Shown here in pieces: positions 1 through 10,436 of a stretch of 64,000 bases of DNA. This stretch comes from Allium sativum (Eukaryota; Streptophyta; Magnoliopsida; Asparagales; Amaryllidaceae). The translations under genes and the position numbers were made by a program. The stretch lies in NCBI GenBank assembly GCA_030737875.1, contig CM060918.1, forward strand, positions 881,992,403 through 882,056,402. Reading direction: 5' to 3'. The notes under the pieces are model-generated. The model had not been told where the DNA came from. It saw nothing but the letters and a program-made list of their open reading frames with translations, and did no database searches. Each line of letters opens with the position of its first letter. Position 1 is the stretch's first letter.

Positions 1-423
1 ATTTGCAATAATGTGCTTCTTTGTTGTCAAGGATGCAAAATGCCAGTGGATTTACTTCTATTGCCACTAGAAGGTTGTCAGATTGTGCTAGGTGCACAGT
101 GGATGAAAAAGCTTGGGGAAATAACATTAAATTTAGAAAAGTTTCTTGTCAAATTTTCTTATGAAAACAAATCCTATGTTTGGCAAGGCATACAACAACA
201 GCAAGTCAAATTGGTAGACAAGAAAACTATCAGTAAAGAACAATCAAAAGGTCAGGTTGCCATGATGCTCTACACAATTCAACCAACTCCAAAAGATTTT
301 AATGAAGAATCTCTACCTGAAATTCCTCCAGAAATACAAATCTTGATGCAACAATATCCAGAGGTCTATTTGCATCAACCACTCTCCCTCCTCCTCGCAG
401 GTCTGATCATAAAATTCCACTAA
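1..423 (+). pseudogene. Element A: end of aspartic protease and linker to RT
   Basis: The reading frame open from before position 13 to 423 ends the retropepsin fold (LEGCQIVLGAQWMKKLG, the usual strand after the flap) and enters the protease-RT linker (ILMQQYPEVY). The catalytic DSGA is upstream of the window. Around 375-395 the frame shifts: the next frame carries the expected linker into RT, and the original frame ends at a stop at 421-423. Fragment of a polyprotein, not functional. Confidence 0.75.
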
Positions 424-1083
424 AAACTGGTGCTAACCCTGTTTGTTTGAAGCCCTACAGACATGCACACCACATTGAAACTGAGCTAGAGAAAATCATT
501 AAAGAAATGTTGGACAACGACATAATAAGGCACAACAACAGCTCATGTTCATCTGCGGTGGTGATGGTTAGAAAAAAAGATGGATCGTGGAGGCTTTGCA
601 TTGACTATAGAGGTTTGAATTCTTTAACAATTAAAGATAAACCCATTAATAGATGATATGTTTGATGAATTACATGGGGCTAAGTACTTTACTAAATTAG
701 GTTTAAAATCTGGTTATCATCAAATCAGAATGTGGGAAGCAGATATACATAAAACAACATTTAAAACACATGATCGGTACTATGAATTTGTAGTTATGCC
801 CTTTGGTTTAGTCAGTGCCCCTTCTACTTTCCAGGATTTAATGAATAATATTTTCAGACCATATTTAAGAAAATTTATGTTGGTATTTTTTGATGATATA
901 CTCATATATAGTCAGACCATGTCTGAGCATGTAGAGCATCCAGGTTTTACATTTCAGGTGTTGAAGGATAGCAAGTTGGTTGTCAAGCTATCTAAATGCA
1001 ATTTTGCTAAAGAGTCTCTTGAATGTTTGTGACATGAAATTTCATCCAGTGGGGTTTCAGTTGACCCTAACAAAGTCAAAGCA
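424..1083 (+). pseudogene. Element A: reverse transcriptase domain, broken
   Basis: Encodes a Ty3/gypsy RT in two pieces. 447-656 holds the fingers (VRKKDGSWRLCIDYRGLN), 658-1032 holds the palm (KSGYHQIRM, FVVMPFGLVSAPSTFQ) and the catalytic motif FFDDIL at about 886-903, so both active-site aspartates survive. A frameshift near 640 separates the pieces. A TGA at 1030-1032 falls where related enzymes have a glycine before the conserved H. In a live element this enzyme would copy the genomic RNA into cDNA inside the Gag particle. Confidence 0.85.
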
Positions 1084-1720
1084 GTGTTGAATTGGCCACT
1101 TCCCAAAAATTTGGAAAAACTCAGGGGCTTTCTTGGACTAATAGGACATTATAGAAAATTTATAAAAGGTTATGGTATGATTGCAGGACCTCTCACCAAC
1201 ATGCTAAAGACTGACTCTTTTACTTGGAATGAGGAATCTCTGCAAGCATTTGAAACCCTAAAGCAATTCCTTGTCCACCCACCCATCTTAGCCATGCATG
1301 ACTTCTCCAAGCCCTTTATTTTGGAATGTGATGCTAGTGGGTATGGCATTGGAGAAGTACTACTTCAGGAAGGCAAACCACTTGCATATATTAGTAAAGC
1401 TCTAAAAGGGAGAAACCTGCAATTATCTACATATGAAAAGGAATTGATGGCCATCATAATTGCCACATATGGAAAGGAATTGATGGCCATCATAATTGCC
1501 ACAAGAAAATGGGCACAATATTTATTAGGTAGCCAGTTTGTTATAAGAACTGACCACCAAAGTTTGAAGCATTTGCTAACTAAAAAAATTTGCCAAACTG
1601 CATGGGCTAGACGATGTGGTTGAGTATAAATGTGGTAGAGAAAATTTAATAGCTAATGCTTTATCCAGAAGAAAAGGGGACATGAAAATGGCACATTCAC
1701 ATGCAATCTCTACAGTACAG
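1084..1720 (+). pseudogene. Element A: RT connection and RNase H domain, broken
   Basis: 1084-1623 stays open. It contains the RT thumb/connection (LRGFLGLIGHYRKFIKGYG) and RNase H, with the first catalytic Asp in ECDASGYGIG, the Glu in TYEKELMA and a further Asp in RTDHQSLKHL. A 12-residue stretch around the Glu motif is duplicated in tandem, which would distort the fold. After 1620 the frame is lost, though the downstream ADALSR-type end of the domain is still readable at about 1640-1670 in another frame. Confidence 0.8.
1429..1500 (+). repeat. 36-bp tandem duplication inside RNase H
   Basis: Positions 1429-1464 and 1465-1500 are two copies of a 36-bp unit differing by one base (tatgaaaag against tatggaaag). 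The insertion is in frame and adds 12 residues around the RNase H Glu motif. Confidence 0.95.
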
Positions 1721-1887
1721 ACCCCTTGTTATATGAATTAAAGAAGACAATATTAGCCTCTGGTTGGAACCAAATGTTACTACAAGATATCAAAGACAAA
1801 AAGATGGTGAGTAATAAATATCAAGCTATTGATGGTTTAATATTTTATATGAGAAAAATTCTTATAGATCCCTAACTATCTACACTT
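1621..1887 (+). other. Element A: degraded RNase H to integrase linker
   Basis: No open frame of useful length. Fragments of the RNase H end and the linker to integrase can be read only by changing frame, and a TAA at 1873-1875 lies just before the integrase zinc finger. Confidence 0.6.
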
Positions 1888-2753
1888 GTGCGAACAATTA
1901 TTGAAGAACATCATTCTACTCAACTGGGGGGTCATACAGGAATTAAGGGTACAATGAGGAAAATAAAGCAAGTATTCTATTGGAGACATATGAAAAAAGT
2001 GCTGAATCCTTTGTTAAAGCATGTGAAGCCTGTCAGAGATGTAAGGCAAAAAATGTACCCATGCCCGGTTTGTTAAATCCTCTACCAATTCCAGAACAAG
2101 TTTGGCAAGATATTTCTATGGGTTTCATTACATGCCTTCTTAAAAGCCATAGGTATACAGTGATTTATTTGGTGGTGGATAGGCTAAGAAAATATGCTCA
2201 TTTTTTCCCCATGTCTCATACCTATACTGCTAAGGAAGTCGCAAAGGTTTTTCTTAATGGAATATTTAGATTGCATGGGATTCCGAAAACTATTATGAGT
2301 GACCGAGATGCTATGTTCACAAGTAATTTCCGGCAAGAGCTTTTCAGACTTCAAGGATGCAAACTGAAGCTTAGTTCAGCGTACCATCCTCAAAGTGATG
2401 GTCAAACTGAAATAACAAACAAAATACTAGAAGCCTACTTGAGATGTTTTGTTTGTCACCGAGCACATGAATGAAGTAAATGGTTAGCAGAATACTGGTA
2501 TAACACCACATGGAAATCACCCACTAATACCACCCCTTTCAATGCTGTTTATGGGGTAGATCCACCTACACTTCTTAATTATGTGCCTAACACTGCCAAG
2601 GTAGAGCAAGTGGAGGAAATGTTGCTTAGTAGAGACATTACTCTAGATTTTCGAAAAGACAGTTTGAAGTTATCTCAGGATCGAATGAAAAGAAATGCAG
2701 ATTTAAAAGGGTCAGAAAGACAATTTCTGGTGAATGATTAGGTATACTTAAAG
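1888..2753 (+). pseudogene. Element A: integrase, broken, catalytic Asp lost
   Basis: 1888-2076 begins the integrase HHCC finger (EEHHSTQLGGHTG). A frameshift near 2000 moves the rest to the frame open from 1980 to 2474, which has the CEACQRC pair and the catalytic core. Of the D,D,E triad, the first Asp is Gly (SMGF where relatives have SMDF), the second is present (MSDRDAMF) and the Glu is present (DGQTE). A TGA at 2472 and a later TAG break the C-terminal part, which is then interrupted by element B. Confidence 0.85.
2749..2753. repeat. Target site duplication TAAAG, left of element B
   Basis: TAAAG directly precedes the TGTAACACC start of the B LTR and is repeated exactly at 14111-14115 after the GTTTCA end. 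A perfect 5-bp duplication is what integrase leaves. Confidence 0.97.
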
Positions 2754-3018
2754 TGTAACACCCCATATATTCTATAACAATGAAATTCATAAATTAAAGT
2801 ATAATTAATTTTAAATCAAAGAATTAAGGGAAACGGGATACGCCATTTCGTTCGTCTCGGAATTCTGCTTGAGATAGAGTCCGAATTTGCGTAAAACGGA
2901 CTCCGTATGAGAGAGATATAACCTCCGGAAGTTTCAGAATTCAGTTTAAAATTTAAACAGGCAGAAACAGTTCAGAAAAACAAATTCAAAATTCAAAATC
3001 GGACCCAGATTGGGCTGG

Positions 3019-3068
3019 GCGGGAATTTTCCCGCACAAGACCCAGGTCGACTGGGCTGTCGACCTGGG
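3019..3068 (+). promoter_or_regulatory. Element B U3: E2F-like site and 11-bp inverted repeat
   Basis: TTTCCCGC at 3027-3034 matches the canonical E2F/DP site and lies about 235 bp upstream of the TATA box. It is kept in the 3' LTR at 11275-11282. Immediately downstream, CCCAGGTCGAC (3041-3051) and GTCGACCTGGG (3058-3068) form a perfect 11-bp inverted repeat with a 6-base spacer. Regulatory function is inference. Confidence 0.5.
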
Positions 3069-3267
3069 TGTCGACTGGGTAGTCGACCTGGCCCCTGAGC
3101 CAGGTCGAACCCAGCCCCTCTTGGCTGGCCTGGTCTGTGCTTGGCCGAATTTCTGGACTTGGTCTTGTCACTAGGGCTTATGTGTCAAGTCTTGATTGGT
3201 TTCTCTTTAAAACGAATGACTTTTATTAATCTTGGCTCCATCGACGGCTCTAATCAATTCACAAACT

Positions 3268-3276
3268 CTATAAAAA
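3268..3276 (+). promoter_or_regulatory. Element B TATA box, 5' LTR
   Basis: CTATAAAAA in a good context. The same box is at 11516-11524 in the 3' LTR. Transcription would start near 3300, which defines the U3/R boundary. Confidence 0.75.
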
Positions 3277-3311
3277 GGACCTAAGACTCCACCTAATTCA
3301 CACAAATAAAA

Positions 3312-3338
3312 ATGAGTATGGAGCTGTCATGCTGCTGA
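3312..3338 (+). other. Element B leader: 8-codon upstream ORF
   Basis: First ATG after the predicted start, reading MSMELSCC then TGA. The 3' LTR has the same-length ORF at 11560-11586, reading MSMELSSR. Element E has a 9-codon ORF at the equivalent place. It could limit scanning on the long leader. Confidence 0.4.
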
Positions 3339-4543
3339 AGAAAGACTAGGAATAGCCGTCAAGTCAAGAGACGATTAGGAATTGATTCAAAAGCTTAAAG
3401 CCACGACAATTAAATCAAAACAACGCCTACAACAAAGGATAGCATCTCCAAATTCAGAATTCAGAATCCTGAATATAAGATTCGTCATACGTTGTAATTA
3501 GAGTGCTATTCCAATATGAATGAATAATTGAGACTTGATCTGTGTAAAATAAGAAATGGGATTGTACTTTAATTATAATAATGTTAATTCATAATTGTAT
3601 GTTGCTATGATTTGCTATGAATGGATTTGGGATGTGGTAGTGTAATTAACATATGTTGGACCTATTGAATAATTGCGATACAAGTATATAACTCATGTTG
3701 AAAATTTGTTACGTTGTGGTTTATGAGAAGTTATATATTTCATTGTAACCAAGTTAAGACTTATGCAAGTATATAATTCACTATTATATCAACATGATTT
3801 TTAGATCCTTCTATGTATACTTTTATGATCATTTTTAGTGTAGTTGGATCCAATTGAGTATTATGGTTCATATGAATTTATGTTGGAATTGGCATCATGA
3901 TTCAAGTGAAAAACCATACTTTTGTATTAGTGACAAAAGTAAGCATCTTTGTGAACTTGTGTTGACTTTATGAACATGGCTAGTTTATGTTTAACTTTAT
4001 GCCCAAAAAAATATGTTTTAGGCTTAGGTTGTTGCTAGGAAACATATGATAATATATGTGGCACATAATTAAGTTAGATTCATGCTTTAAATAAAAGTTT
4101 ACATGATTAGATTAAAACCATGATTCATGTTTAGGTATGTTTTATGTCAAGATCTTATGCTATTACAATGCAAGTTCACAAGTGCCTAATTTATGTTAAT
4201 TAGACCGCTATGTTGCAAGTTCATGCGTTTACACACCCCTTTTGATGTTACTTAGAATATATATACATCATGTTCTAAGCCTCCCCTTTTTATGTGGCTA
4301 AGTTGGGCTAAAATGTTGAAGCCCAACATATGTTATATTATTACGTACAAACGGGGGAATACGTTGGGGATAATTAAAATATATATGTTGGCATGTTTGG
4401 CACACGCCAACGATTCATGACATTTAAAATGGTATAAATACCCAAGAATAATGAATTTGAATAATGGGCCGCAAATATTTATATATAAAAGAAAAAGAGA
4501 CAAAATATGTAAACTTAGAAAATACGACATGCTTAACCCGAGG

Positions 4544-4725
4544 TTGGATTGCGTTGTGACATAAACCTGCCCGGACCCGCCCGGCTGTCCAACAGTCACA
4601 ACAATACCTATCCAATGTGGGTGGTTAAGCATTGAGCCCTATAAAGAACCAAGGTTAGACTAAGTTGTGACGTAAGACTGCCCAGACCCAGCCGGCAATA
4701 GGCAGTCACAACAATACCTATCTAA
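4544..4725 (+). other. Element B leader: tandem pair of two-stem hairpins
   Basis: Copy 1: outer TTGGAT (4544-4549) with ATCCAA (4610-4615), inner GTTGTGAC (4553-4560) with GTCACAAC (4595-4602). Copy 2: outer TTAGA (4655-4659) with TCTAA (4721-4725), inner GTTGTGAC (4664-4671) with GTCACAAC (4705-4712). Both enclose a CCCGG/CCAG-rich apex. The pair recurs at 12782-12963 and, diverged but still paired, in both LTRs of element E. Confidence 0.8.
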
Positions 4726-5127
4726 TGTGAGTGGTTGGAGCTTTGATAAGACAATTAAGGCTAAGACAGGACTGGTAGGATTAAGTAAATTGAATTAATA
4801 CTTAATCAAATACAACATGCTAAACTATACAGACTGATTGGGGGTTAGGTTTACAGAACACTTAACCAACTTAGCATGTTGGATAGAAATAGAAAACCTA
4901 GTAGCGGGGGACCCATTTCAGCAGTAACCCTACAAGGTGTATCAGGATAGCTTGAACTAGGCAGGGTGGGGCACGATTACTGGGCTGACTGTAAGAGGTC
5001 AAATCGACGGCGGTGGTGCAACAGTGTAGGTTCTAACGGGGTGCGGGCGTGCACACACTCCGTCGCAGAAAAATTAGGCACTGGGCACCAGTAGTATACC
5101 TGTGCATTCTAGAACTGTGTCGGGCTA

Positions 5128-5158
5128 CCACCATGGGAATTGATACACCCCATGGTGG
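5128..5158 (+). other. Element B leader: 10-bp perfect inverted repeat
   Basis: CCACCATGGG (5128-5137) and CCCATGGTGG (5149-5158) with an 11-base spacer containing GATACAC. The 3' LTR copy has one mismatch. The spacer core GATACACCCC is also present in element E (about 25852). Confidence 0.8.
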
Positions 5159-5873
5159 GACCAGCATAGGTAGCTACAACATCGGGGGCCGTAAGACACA
5201 TGTAACTATGCGAGTAGGAGCCGATCAATAAAAAGGATCACTTCATCCTGATTGTGGGGTGCCAGTTGGGAACTAGTTTATAGGGGGTGCAGAGATTAAT
5301 ATGGGGTATGATAGTGTACTCGACTCTAGACAACTTAACTTAGTTTATGGTGCTTCCCCATTTCCAGTTTATACTTATCATGCTCTTTTTTTCTTATTCA
5401 TAGACTGAATAGTCCTAGACTTACTCAGGCTTTATGTCTGACTCTACTTTTCTTTCGTCTTCTTTTCTTTTGTTTCCCCCCAGTTCCACAGGGAGGGAAT
5501 ACCACAGCTTGACCAGTTTCACATCCAGCTTGAAGAGAGAGAATGTATTGCTTGGATCTCTTTCGTTTTGGGCTATGGCTTTGGATAGCAATTATGGGGA
5601 CTTATGCAGTTTACTTATGTTTTTATGCTTCTTTAAGTTATGAAATCAAGACAGTTATGGAAATGTAATGTTTTTGGAAGTATTGTAAGACAATTATGGT
5701 ATGGTTTGTGTAACACGTATTTTGGTGAAATAAAAGTTGCTGTTGTTTCCGCTGTTATAAAAATATGTGTATTTATTTCTGTCTTGTGTATCTGTGACTT
5801 ATACTTATAAACCTCCACCAAAATTAGGGCATTCCCTTGGTGAGTGACCCTAATGGAGGTGGGGTGTTTCACT

Positions 5874-5885
5874 TGGTATCAGAGC
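5874..5885 (+). promoter_or_regulatory. Element B primer binding site, initiator tRNA-Met
   Basis: TGGTATCAGAGC, complementary to the 3' end of plant initiator Met-tRNA, two bases after the 5' LTR. It primes minus-strand cDNA synthesis. Confidence 0.95.
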
Positions 5886-6057
5886 ATAGGTTAACCAGAT
5901 CAGATAAAAAATTTTGAAAACTTATTTTTAAAAGAAAATTTAAAGAAGCATTTTTTTTAAAGATAAAATGTTATTTTATTTTAAAAAGGCATAGTCCCCC
6001 AAAGCCATAGGTACTATCTTTTATCCTTCGTTTTGAATCTGTCCTTTTTGTTTCACC
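5886..6057 (+). other. Element B untranslated region between PBS and gag
   Basis: AT-rich, A-tract-containing leader with no ORF. It ends in the pyrimidine run TCCTTTTTGTTTCACC just before the gag ATG. The equivalent place in element E reads TTTCAG, a splice acceptor; here the AG is absent. Confidence 0.6.
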
Positions 6058-7404
6058 ATGTCCGAAGAACTTAACTTGCCAGAGGGTGTACCAATACCTG
6101 ATTGGTTCAGACGATTCTTAGAAGCAAGGGCCAATCAGCCAGGTCCCACTGTTCCTCCTCTCCCAGCTGCAGGAAATCATCTAGCTGCAGCAACACCTCC
6201 TCCTCCACCTCCTTCACGTGGTAATGCTTTTGCTAAGACATGTAAAGATTTCAAAGCTATGGGAGGGAAGGACTTTCATGGAACTGAGTCCTTCGTGGCA
6301 GCCAGGAACTGGCTGAAGGAAACCGAGGACTTATTCGTCATCTTTGAGGTAGAAGATAGGCAGAAGGTACAAATGGCAGTATGGCTACTTAAAGGCGAGG
6401 CTTCCTACTGGTGGGAATTTACCAATGCAGAAAGACCAGTGGAAACATGGGAGGACTTTAGGGCGAGGTTTGAGGCCAAATTTCTCTCAGAAGTTGAAAG
6501 AAGCCTTCAATTGGAAAAATTCTTATTTCTTAAGCAAGGGAATATGACAGTCAAAGAGTATGTTAATCAGTTCGTTCAGCTGGCTAGGTTCGGACTGGAC
6601 CTAGTCAACACTCCGCACAAGAAGGCTCTCCGCTTTGTCAAGGGATTGAATGAGCCATTACACAGCTTGGCCATGACCCATATATCTATGGGGACTACGT
6701 ATGAAAGGTTAGTGCAGATGGCATTGCTGAACGAAGAGGATAAGGGCAAGAAGGAGACAAAGGCAGAAGGCTCTCAAGGGAAGAAAGATGGTTTACATCC
6801 TAAGAAGACAGACTTTAAGAAGGGCGGGAAAGACAACAAGTCCCAAGAGAAGAGGAAGTGTAATTTCTGTGGCAAAGTAGGGCACTTGGTGAAAGATTGC
6901 CGGAAAAAGAAGGCCAAGATGAATGGTGGGTGCTTTTCTTGTGGTGAGACAGACCACATGGCTAAGGATTTCCCAAAGAAGCGAGGGCAGGGGCAGAAGG
7001 CTGGATCCACCTCAGGGGCACAGGTTCATGCACTAGAAGCACCACCTCTGCAACAGCGAGGTATAAATACTTCTATAGAAAGTGTAGTTTATCTTTATGA
7101 TCACCCAGTTCGCACTTTATTTGATTCTGGCGCATCACACTCCTTTATTTCATCTGCTTTAGTAGAATCTCTGCACCTAGAAACTAGTATGGTAGAGGGC
7201 CCCTTAATTGTTTCAAATCCAATCGGGGGCCCAGCTCATTTGTCTATGATCTGTGTGGGATTGAAATTTTCTATTCTAAGCGTAGAATTTAGAGGTAGTG
7301 CCTTTGTTTTGGGCTTCTCGGGATATAGTTTGATTTTAGGCATGGATTGGCATCCAGTAATGGTGCCATCCTTGATTGTGAGAAAAGGGTGGTTAGGCTT
7401 CTGA
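6058..7404 (+). CDS. gag: Element B Gag with fused protease (frameshifted at its end)
   Basis: 448 residues starting at a well-placed ATG after the leader. Residues about 60-225 are the retrotransposon Gag capsid-like domain ([38 protein letters not shown]). A lysine-rich linker follows, then two CCHC knuckles: [14 protein letters not shown] (268-281) is intact, while the second, starting at C292, ends in Phe where the last Cys should be. Protease follows with active-site DSGASHSF (Asp356). The frame ends in unrelated residues because one base is missing near 7350 compared with element E, so pol continues in the next frame. The product would coat and process the particle. Normal translation could not reach pol without a frame change. 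Confidence 0.9.
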   Translation: MSEELNLPEGVPIPDWFRRFLEARANQPGPTVPPLPAAGNHLAAATPPPPPPSRGNAFAKTCKDFKAMGGKDFHGTESFVAARNWLKETEDLFVIFEVEDRQKVQMAVWLLKGEASYWWEFTNAERPVETWEDFRARFEAKFLSEVERSLQLEKFLFLKQGNMTVKEYVNQFVQLARFGLDLVNTPHKKALRFVKGLNEPLHSLAMTHISMGTTYERLVQMALLNEEDKGKKETKAEGSQGKKDGLHPKKTDFKKGGKDNKSQEKRKCNFCGKVGHLVKDCRKKKAKMNGGCFSCGETDHMAKDFPKKRGQGQKAGSTSGAQVHALEAPPLQQRGINTSIESVVYLYDHPVRTLFDSGASHSFISSALVESLHLETSMVEGPLIVSNPIGGPAHLSMICVGLKFSILSVEFRGSAFVLGFSGYSLILGMDWHPVMVPSLIVRKGWLGF

Positions 7405-9977
7405 CCCAACTCGGTAACACTCTGGAAATTACTTGTAATCCCTCGTATGCGGTTATGCTTAGTTATCTTGAATCGCTAGATGCTTCTGTTGAGAGTCTGC
7501 AATCGGTTAGAGTGGTCCGTGAATATCCGGATGTCTTCGAAGAAGTGAAGGGCTTACCTCCGAAGTGGGAGATAGGCTTCCGCATATATCTTGTAGATAA
7601 TGCAAATCCCGTTGCGTTGCCCGTTAGACACATGGCTCCACGGGAAAGGAAAGAGCTTAGTAAACAGGTTAAAGAGCTTCTAGAGAAGGGGTTCATTAGA
7701 AGGAGCATTTCAGAATGGGGCGCTCCAGTGGTGTTCGCCACAAAGGCGGATGGTTCACTCCGTCTATTTGTTGACTATAGGGAGCTCAACAAACTAACGA
7801 AAAAGAATAGGCACCCTCTCCCCAGAATTGACGATCTGTTTGGTCAGCTTGTAGGAGCATTAGTTTTCTCCCAACTCGATTTGGCAACCGGATTTCTTCA
7901 GCTAAGGGTGGCTGAAGATAACATCGATAAGACAGCATTCAGAACCCCAGACGGCTTCTTTGAATGGCTTGTTATGCCTTTTGGCTTGACAAACGCACCC
8001 GCTTACTTCGTGGACCTGATGAGTATGGTGTTCAGAGAATTCCTCAACAAGTTCGTAGTGGTCTTCGTAGACGATATCTTGATCTTCTCAAAGAGTGAAG
8101 AAGAACATGCTCAGCACCTAAGGGCAATTATGGAAACTCTGCGAGTCCATCAGCTAAAAGCCAAATTCTCCAAGTGCCACTTTTGGAGAGTGGAAGTTAG
8201 GTTTCTTGGGCATGTAGTATCCAAAGAAGGGTTAGCTGTGGACCCTGCTAAGGTAGTAGCGGTACAGGACTGGAAGACACCAAGGAATGCAACCGAGGTC
8301 CGAAGTTTTATAGGACTAGCAGGTTTCTACCGAAAATTCATAAGGGATTTTGCGAAAATCTCAGCTCCACTCACAAGGCTGACAAAGAAGAATCTAGTGT
8401 TCAATTGGGACTTGGATTACGAGTTTGCTTTCCAACGACTAAAAAGGGCTCTTACAACAGCCCCAGTTCTGACGTTGCCAGATGGAAGCAAGATGTTCAC
8501 AGTTTATACAGATGCATGTGGGACAGGGCTAAGCGCTGTCTTGATGCAAGAAGGGAGGGTAGTAGCTTATGGTGGAAGGCAATTGAAAGTTCATGAAAAG
8601 AACTACCCGACCCACGATCTTGAATTAGTCGCCATCGTCTTTGCACTTAAGTCTTGGCGACACTATCTCCTAGGTGAGAAGTTCGAACTTTACACTGACC
8701 ATAAATCGTTGAAATATCTTTTCTCGCAGAAAGATCTTAACTTGAGGCAACAGAGATGGATGGAGTTTCTTGCCTTGTACGATTTCGAAATCTCCTACAC
8801 TCCGGGGAAAGGCAACGTAGTGGCAGACGCGTTGAGCCGAAAGAAACTGACCCTAAGCCCGCTCTTTATAGAAAGGCAAAGCTTGGAGTATATAGCTAGT
8901 TTTAACTTTAGGCCCTCCTTCGATTTTGTACCGGGCTTGCTAGCATCTCTCGAAGTTCGCCCGACTCTAGCGGACTCAATAGGGATAGCACAACGCGAAG
9001 ACCCTCAGCTTGTGGAGATGATTGATAGGCTAATTAGGGGTGAGACTTCAAGTCACCTCAACAGATACTCCATCGACGATAAGGGTTGGCTAAGGCGAGA
9101 CGGAAGACTATGCGTCCCATGGACAAGGGATTTAGTAAAGACGGTTCTCGAAGAAGCACATCACTCCAAGATGACGATACATCCAGGCGGAGATAAAATG
9201 TACAAGGACATAAAGAGAACCTTCTTTTGGGGCGGCATGAAGAAGGACGTGGCAGATTTCGTTTCTAAGTGTATGATTTGCCAACAGGTTAAGGCGGAAC
9301 AGAAGAAACCTGGCGGTCTGCTCCATCCTCTAGAGGTTCCACAGTGGAAGTGGGATAGCATTTCAATGGACTTCATTGATGGGCTGCCTAGGTCTAGAAG
9401 AGGCAACACTAGCATTTGGTTAATAGTGGATAGGCTTACTAAAAGCGCCCACTTTTTACCTGTCAAGAGTAGAAGGACTGCCTCATCCCTAGCATCTCTT
9501 TATCTCAAGGAAATTGTTCGACTCCATGGAATACCCTCCAGCATTGTTAGTGACCGAGACCCTATCTTCACAAGCGAGTTTTGGCAAAGCTTGCAAGAAG
9601 CTGTAGGCACACAGTTATGCTTGAGTACAGCCTATCACCCCCAAACCGACGGCCAGACAGAAAGAGTAAACAGAGTTTTGGAGGACCTTTTAAGACTGTG
9701 CACCCTTGACTTCGGAGGGACATTGGAAGACCATCTTCCTTCGGTGGAATTTGCCTACAACAACAACTACCAAGCCACCATCGGAATGGCGCCCTTCGAA
9801 GCTTTATATGGAAGACCGTGCCGATCGCCCACTTGTTGGTGGGAGACTACTGACAAGCTCATACTTGGACCAGATATGATCCGAGAGACTTCAGAGAAAG
9901 TAGGCTTAATACGGAGAAGAATGAAGACAACCCAAAATAGAAAAAAATCCTACGCAAACAAGAGGGACCGACCTTGA
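7347..9977 (+). CDS. pol: Element B Pol: reverse transcriptase, RNase H, integrase
   Basis: 876 residues. The frame opens inside the protease end (DW...[10 protein letters not shown]). RT has [23 protein letters not shown] and catalytic VDDIL (Asp242-Asp243). RNase H has [17 protein letters not shown] and TDHKSLKYL. Integrase has the HHCC finger ([17 protein letters not shown]) and an intact triad: Asp675 (SMDFIDG), Asp736 (SDRDPIF) and Glu772 (DGQTER), giving the D,D35E spacing. The ATG at 7347 is probably not a real start; Pol is normally part of the Gag-Pol polyprotein and the frame was shifted by the single-base loss near 7350. The frame ends at 9975 by a second shift, where element E continues. 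All catalytic residues survive, so decay is recent. Confidence 0.9.
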   Translation: MASSNGAILDCEKRVVRLLTQLGNTLEITCNPSYAVMLSYLESLDASVESLQSVRVVREYPDVFEEVKGLPPKWEIGFRIYLVDNANPVALPVRHMAPRERKELSKQVKELLEKGFIRRSISEWGAPVVFATKADGSLRLFVDYRELNKLTKKNRHPLPRIDDLFGQLVGALVFSQLDLATGFLQLRVAEDNIDKTAFRTPDGFFEWLVMPFGLTNAPAYFVDLMSMVFREFLNKFVVVFVDDILIFSKSEEEHAQHLRAIMETLRVHQLKAKFSKCHFWRVEVRFLGHVVSKEGLAVDPAKVVAVQDWKTPRNATEVRSFIGLAGFYRKFIRDFAKISAPLTRLTKKNLVFNWDLDYEFAFQRLKRALTTAPVLTLPDGSKMFTVYTDACGTGLSAVLMQEGRVVAYGGRQLKVHEKNYPTHDLELVAIVFALKSWRHYLLGEKFELYTDHKSLKYLFSQKDLNLRQQRWMEFLALYDFEISYTPGKGNVVADALSRKKLTLSPLFIERQSLEYIASFNFRPSFDFVPGLLASLEVRPTLADSIGIAQREDPQLVEMIDRLIRGETSSHLNRYSIDDKGWLRRDGRLCVPWTRDLVKTVLEEAHHSKMTIHPGGDKMYKDIKRTFFWGGMKKDVADFVSKCMICQQVKAEQKKPGGLLHPLEVPQWKWDSISMDFIDGLPRSRRGNTSIWLIVDRLTKSAHFLPVKSRRTASSLASLYLKEIVRLHGIPSSIVSDRDPIFTSEFWQSLQEAVGTQLCLSTAYHPQTDGQTERVNRVLEDLLRLCTLDFGGTLEDHLPSVEFAYNNNYQATIGMAPFEALYGRPCRSPTCWWETTDKLILGPDMIRETSEKVGLIRRRMKTTQNRKKSYANKRDRP

Positions 9978-10436
9978 ATTTGAGGTTGGAGACAGGGTTT
10001 TTCTTAAGGTATCTCCTTTAAGGAATGTCGTTCTTTTTTGGAACCACAGGGAAGTTAGCACCAAGGTTCGTAGGGCCGTTTCCTATTATCGAGAAAATTG
10101 GGAAAATGGCCTATAGATTAGAGCTACCTGAAAAACTAGCTGGAGTTCACAACGTCTTTCATGTTTCGCACCTCTGAAAATGTCTACATGAATCTGCTGA
10201 AGTGGTAGAGCCAAATATCCTCGAAGAAGCTGAAGTGGAACGCGAAGCAACCGTGAGGAAAGTTCCAACCCGCATATTAGGAACGGAAGTGAAAAAGCTA
10301 CGCAACCGCGAAGTCAAGCTCGTCAAAGTTCAGTGGAGCGATGCCGAGGAAGACGCAACTTAGGAAACTGAGACTAGAACACGCGCAGCCTACCCTTTTC
10401 TTTTTGAGGGTACATCTTTGATCTCTCTCTTTCCTT
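9978..10436 (+). pseudogene. Element B integrase C-terminus and chromodomain-like tail
   Basis: Readable only with frame changes. It contains the integrase C-terminal region (KLAPRFVGPF-like, NVFHVSHL-like) followed by a chromodomain-like segment (RKVPTRILG, LVKVQWSD). A TGA at 10176-10178 replaces an Arg present in E, and a TAG at 10362-10364 replaces the Trp (TGG) present in E. Chromodomains of chromoviruses are thought to steer integration to heterochromatin. The broken tail would disable this. Confidence 0.75.

Larger units (their letters stand above)
1..2753 (+). mobile_element. Element A, old Reina-like Ty3/gypsy retrotransposon, left part
   Basis: Degenerate pol of a Ty3/gypsy element. 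The window opens at the end of protease, then runs through reverse transcriptase, RNase H and integrase until element B interrupts it. Reading resumes after B at 14116 in register: codons before the break (VYLK) continue directly into LQPYKQ. Domain order RT-RH-INT shows Ty3/gypsy; the short tail resembling a chromodomain and the RNase H/INT wording resemble the Reina group of chromoviruses, which is recognition by eye and not a tree. Several frameshifts and stops make it inactive. The 5' LTR and gag lie outside the window. Confidence 0.85.
2754..5871 (+). repeat. Element B 5' LTR (3118 bp)
   Basis: Begins TGTAACACCCC and ends GGGGTGTTTCA, imperfect inverted termini typical of LTRs. The TATA box at 3268 leaves a U3 of roughly 550 bp and an R-U5 leader of about 2.5 kb, very long for an LTR. 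The leader is AT-rich from 3300 to 4400 and carries inverted repeats at 4544-4725 and 5128-5158. Apart from tiny ORFs (for example 5049-5231) I see no protein signal in it. Differences from the 3' LTR are scattered and denser in the first 100 bp. Confidence 0.95.

Noticed and set aside
5049..5231. 60-codon ORF in the B LTR, present in both LTRs (13287-13469)
   Set aside because: It overlaps an inverted repeat and no family is recognisable. Identity between LTR copies is expected without coding.
5874..5885. tRNA-Met-like sequence
   Set aside because: Only 12 bases complementary to the tRNA 3' end. It is a primer binding site, not a tRNA gene.
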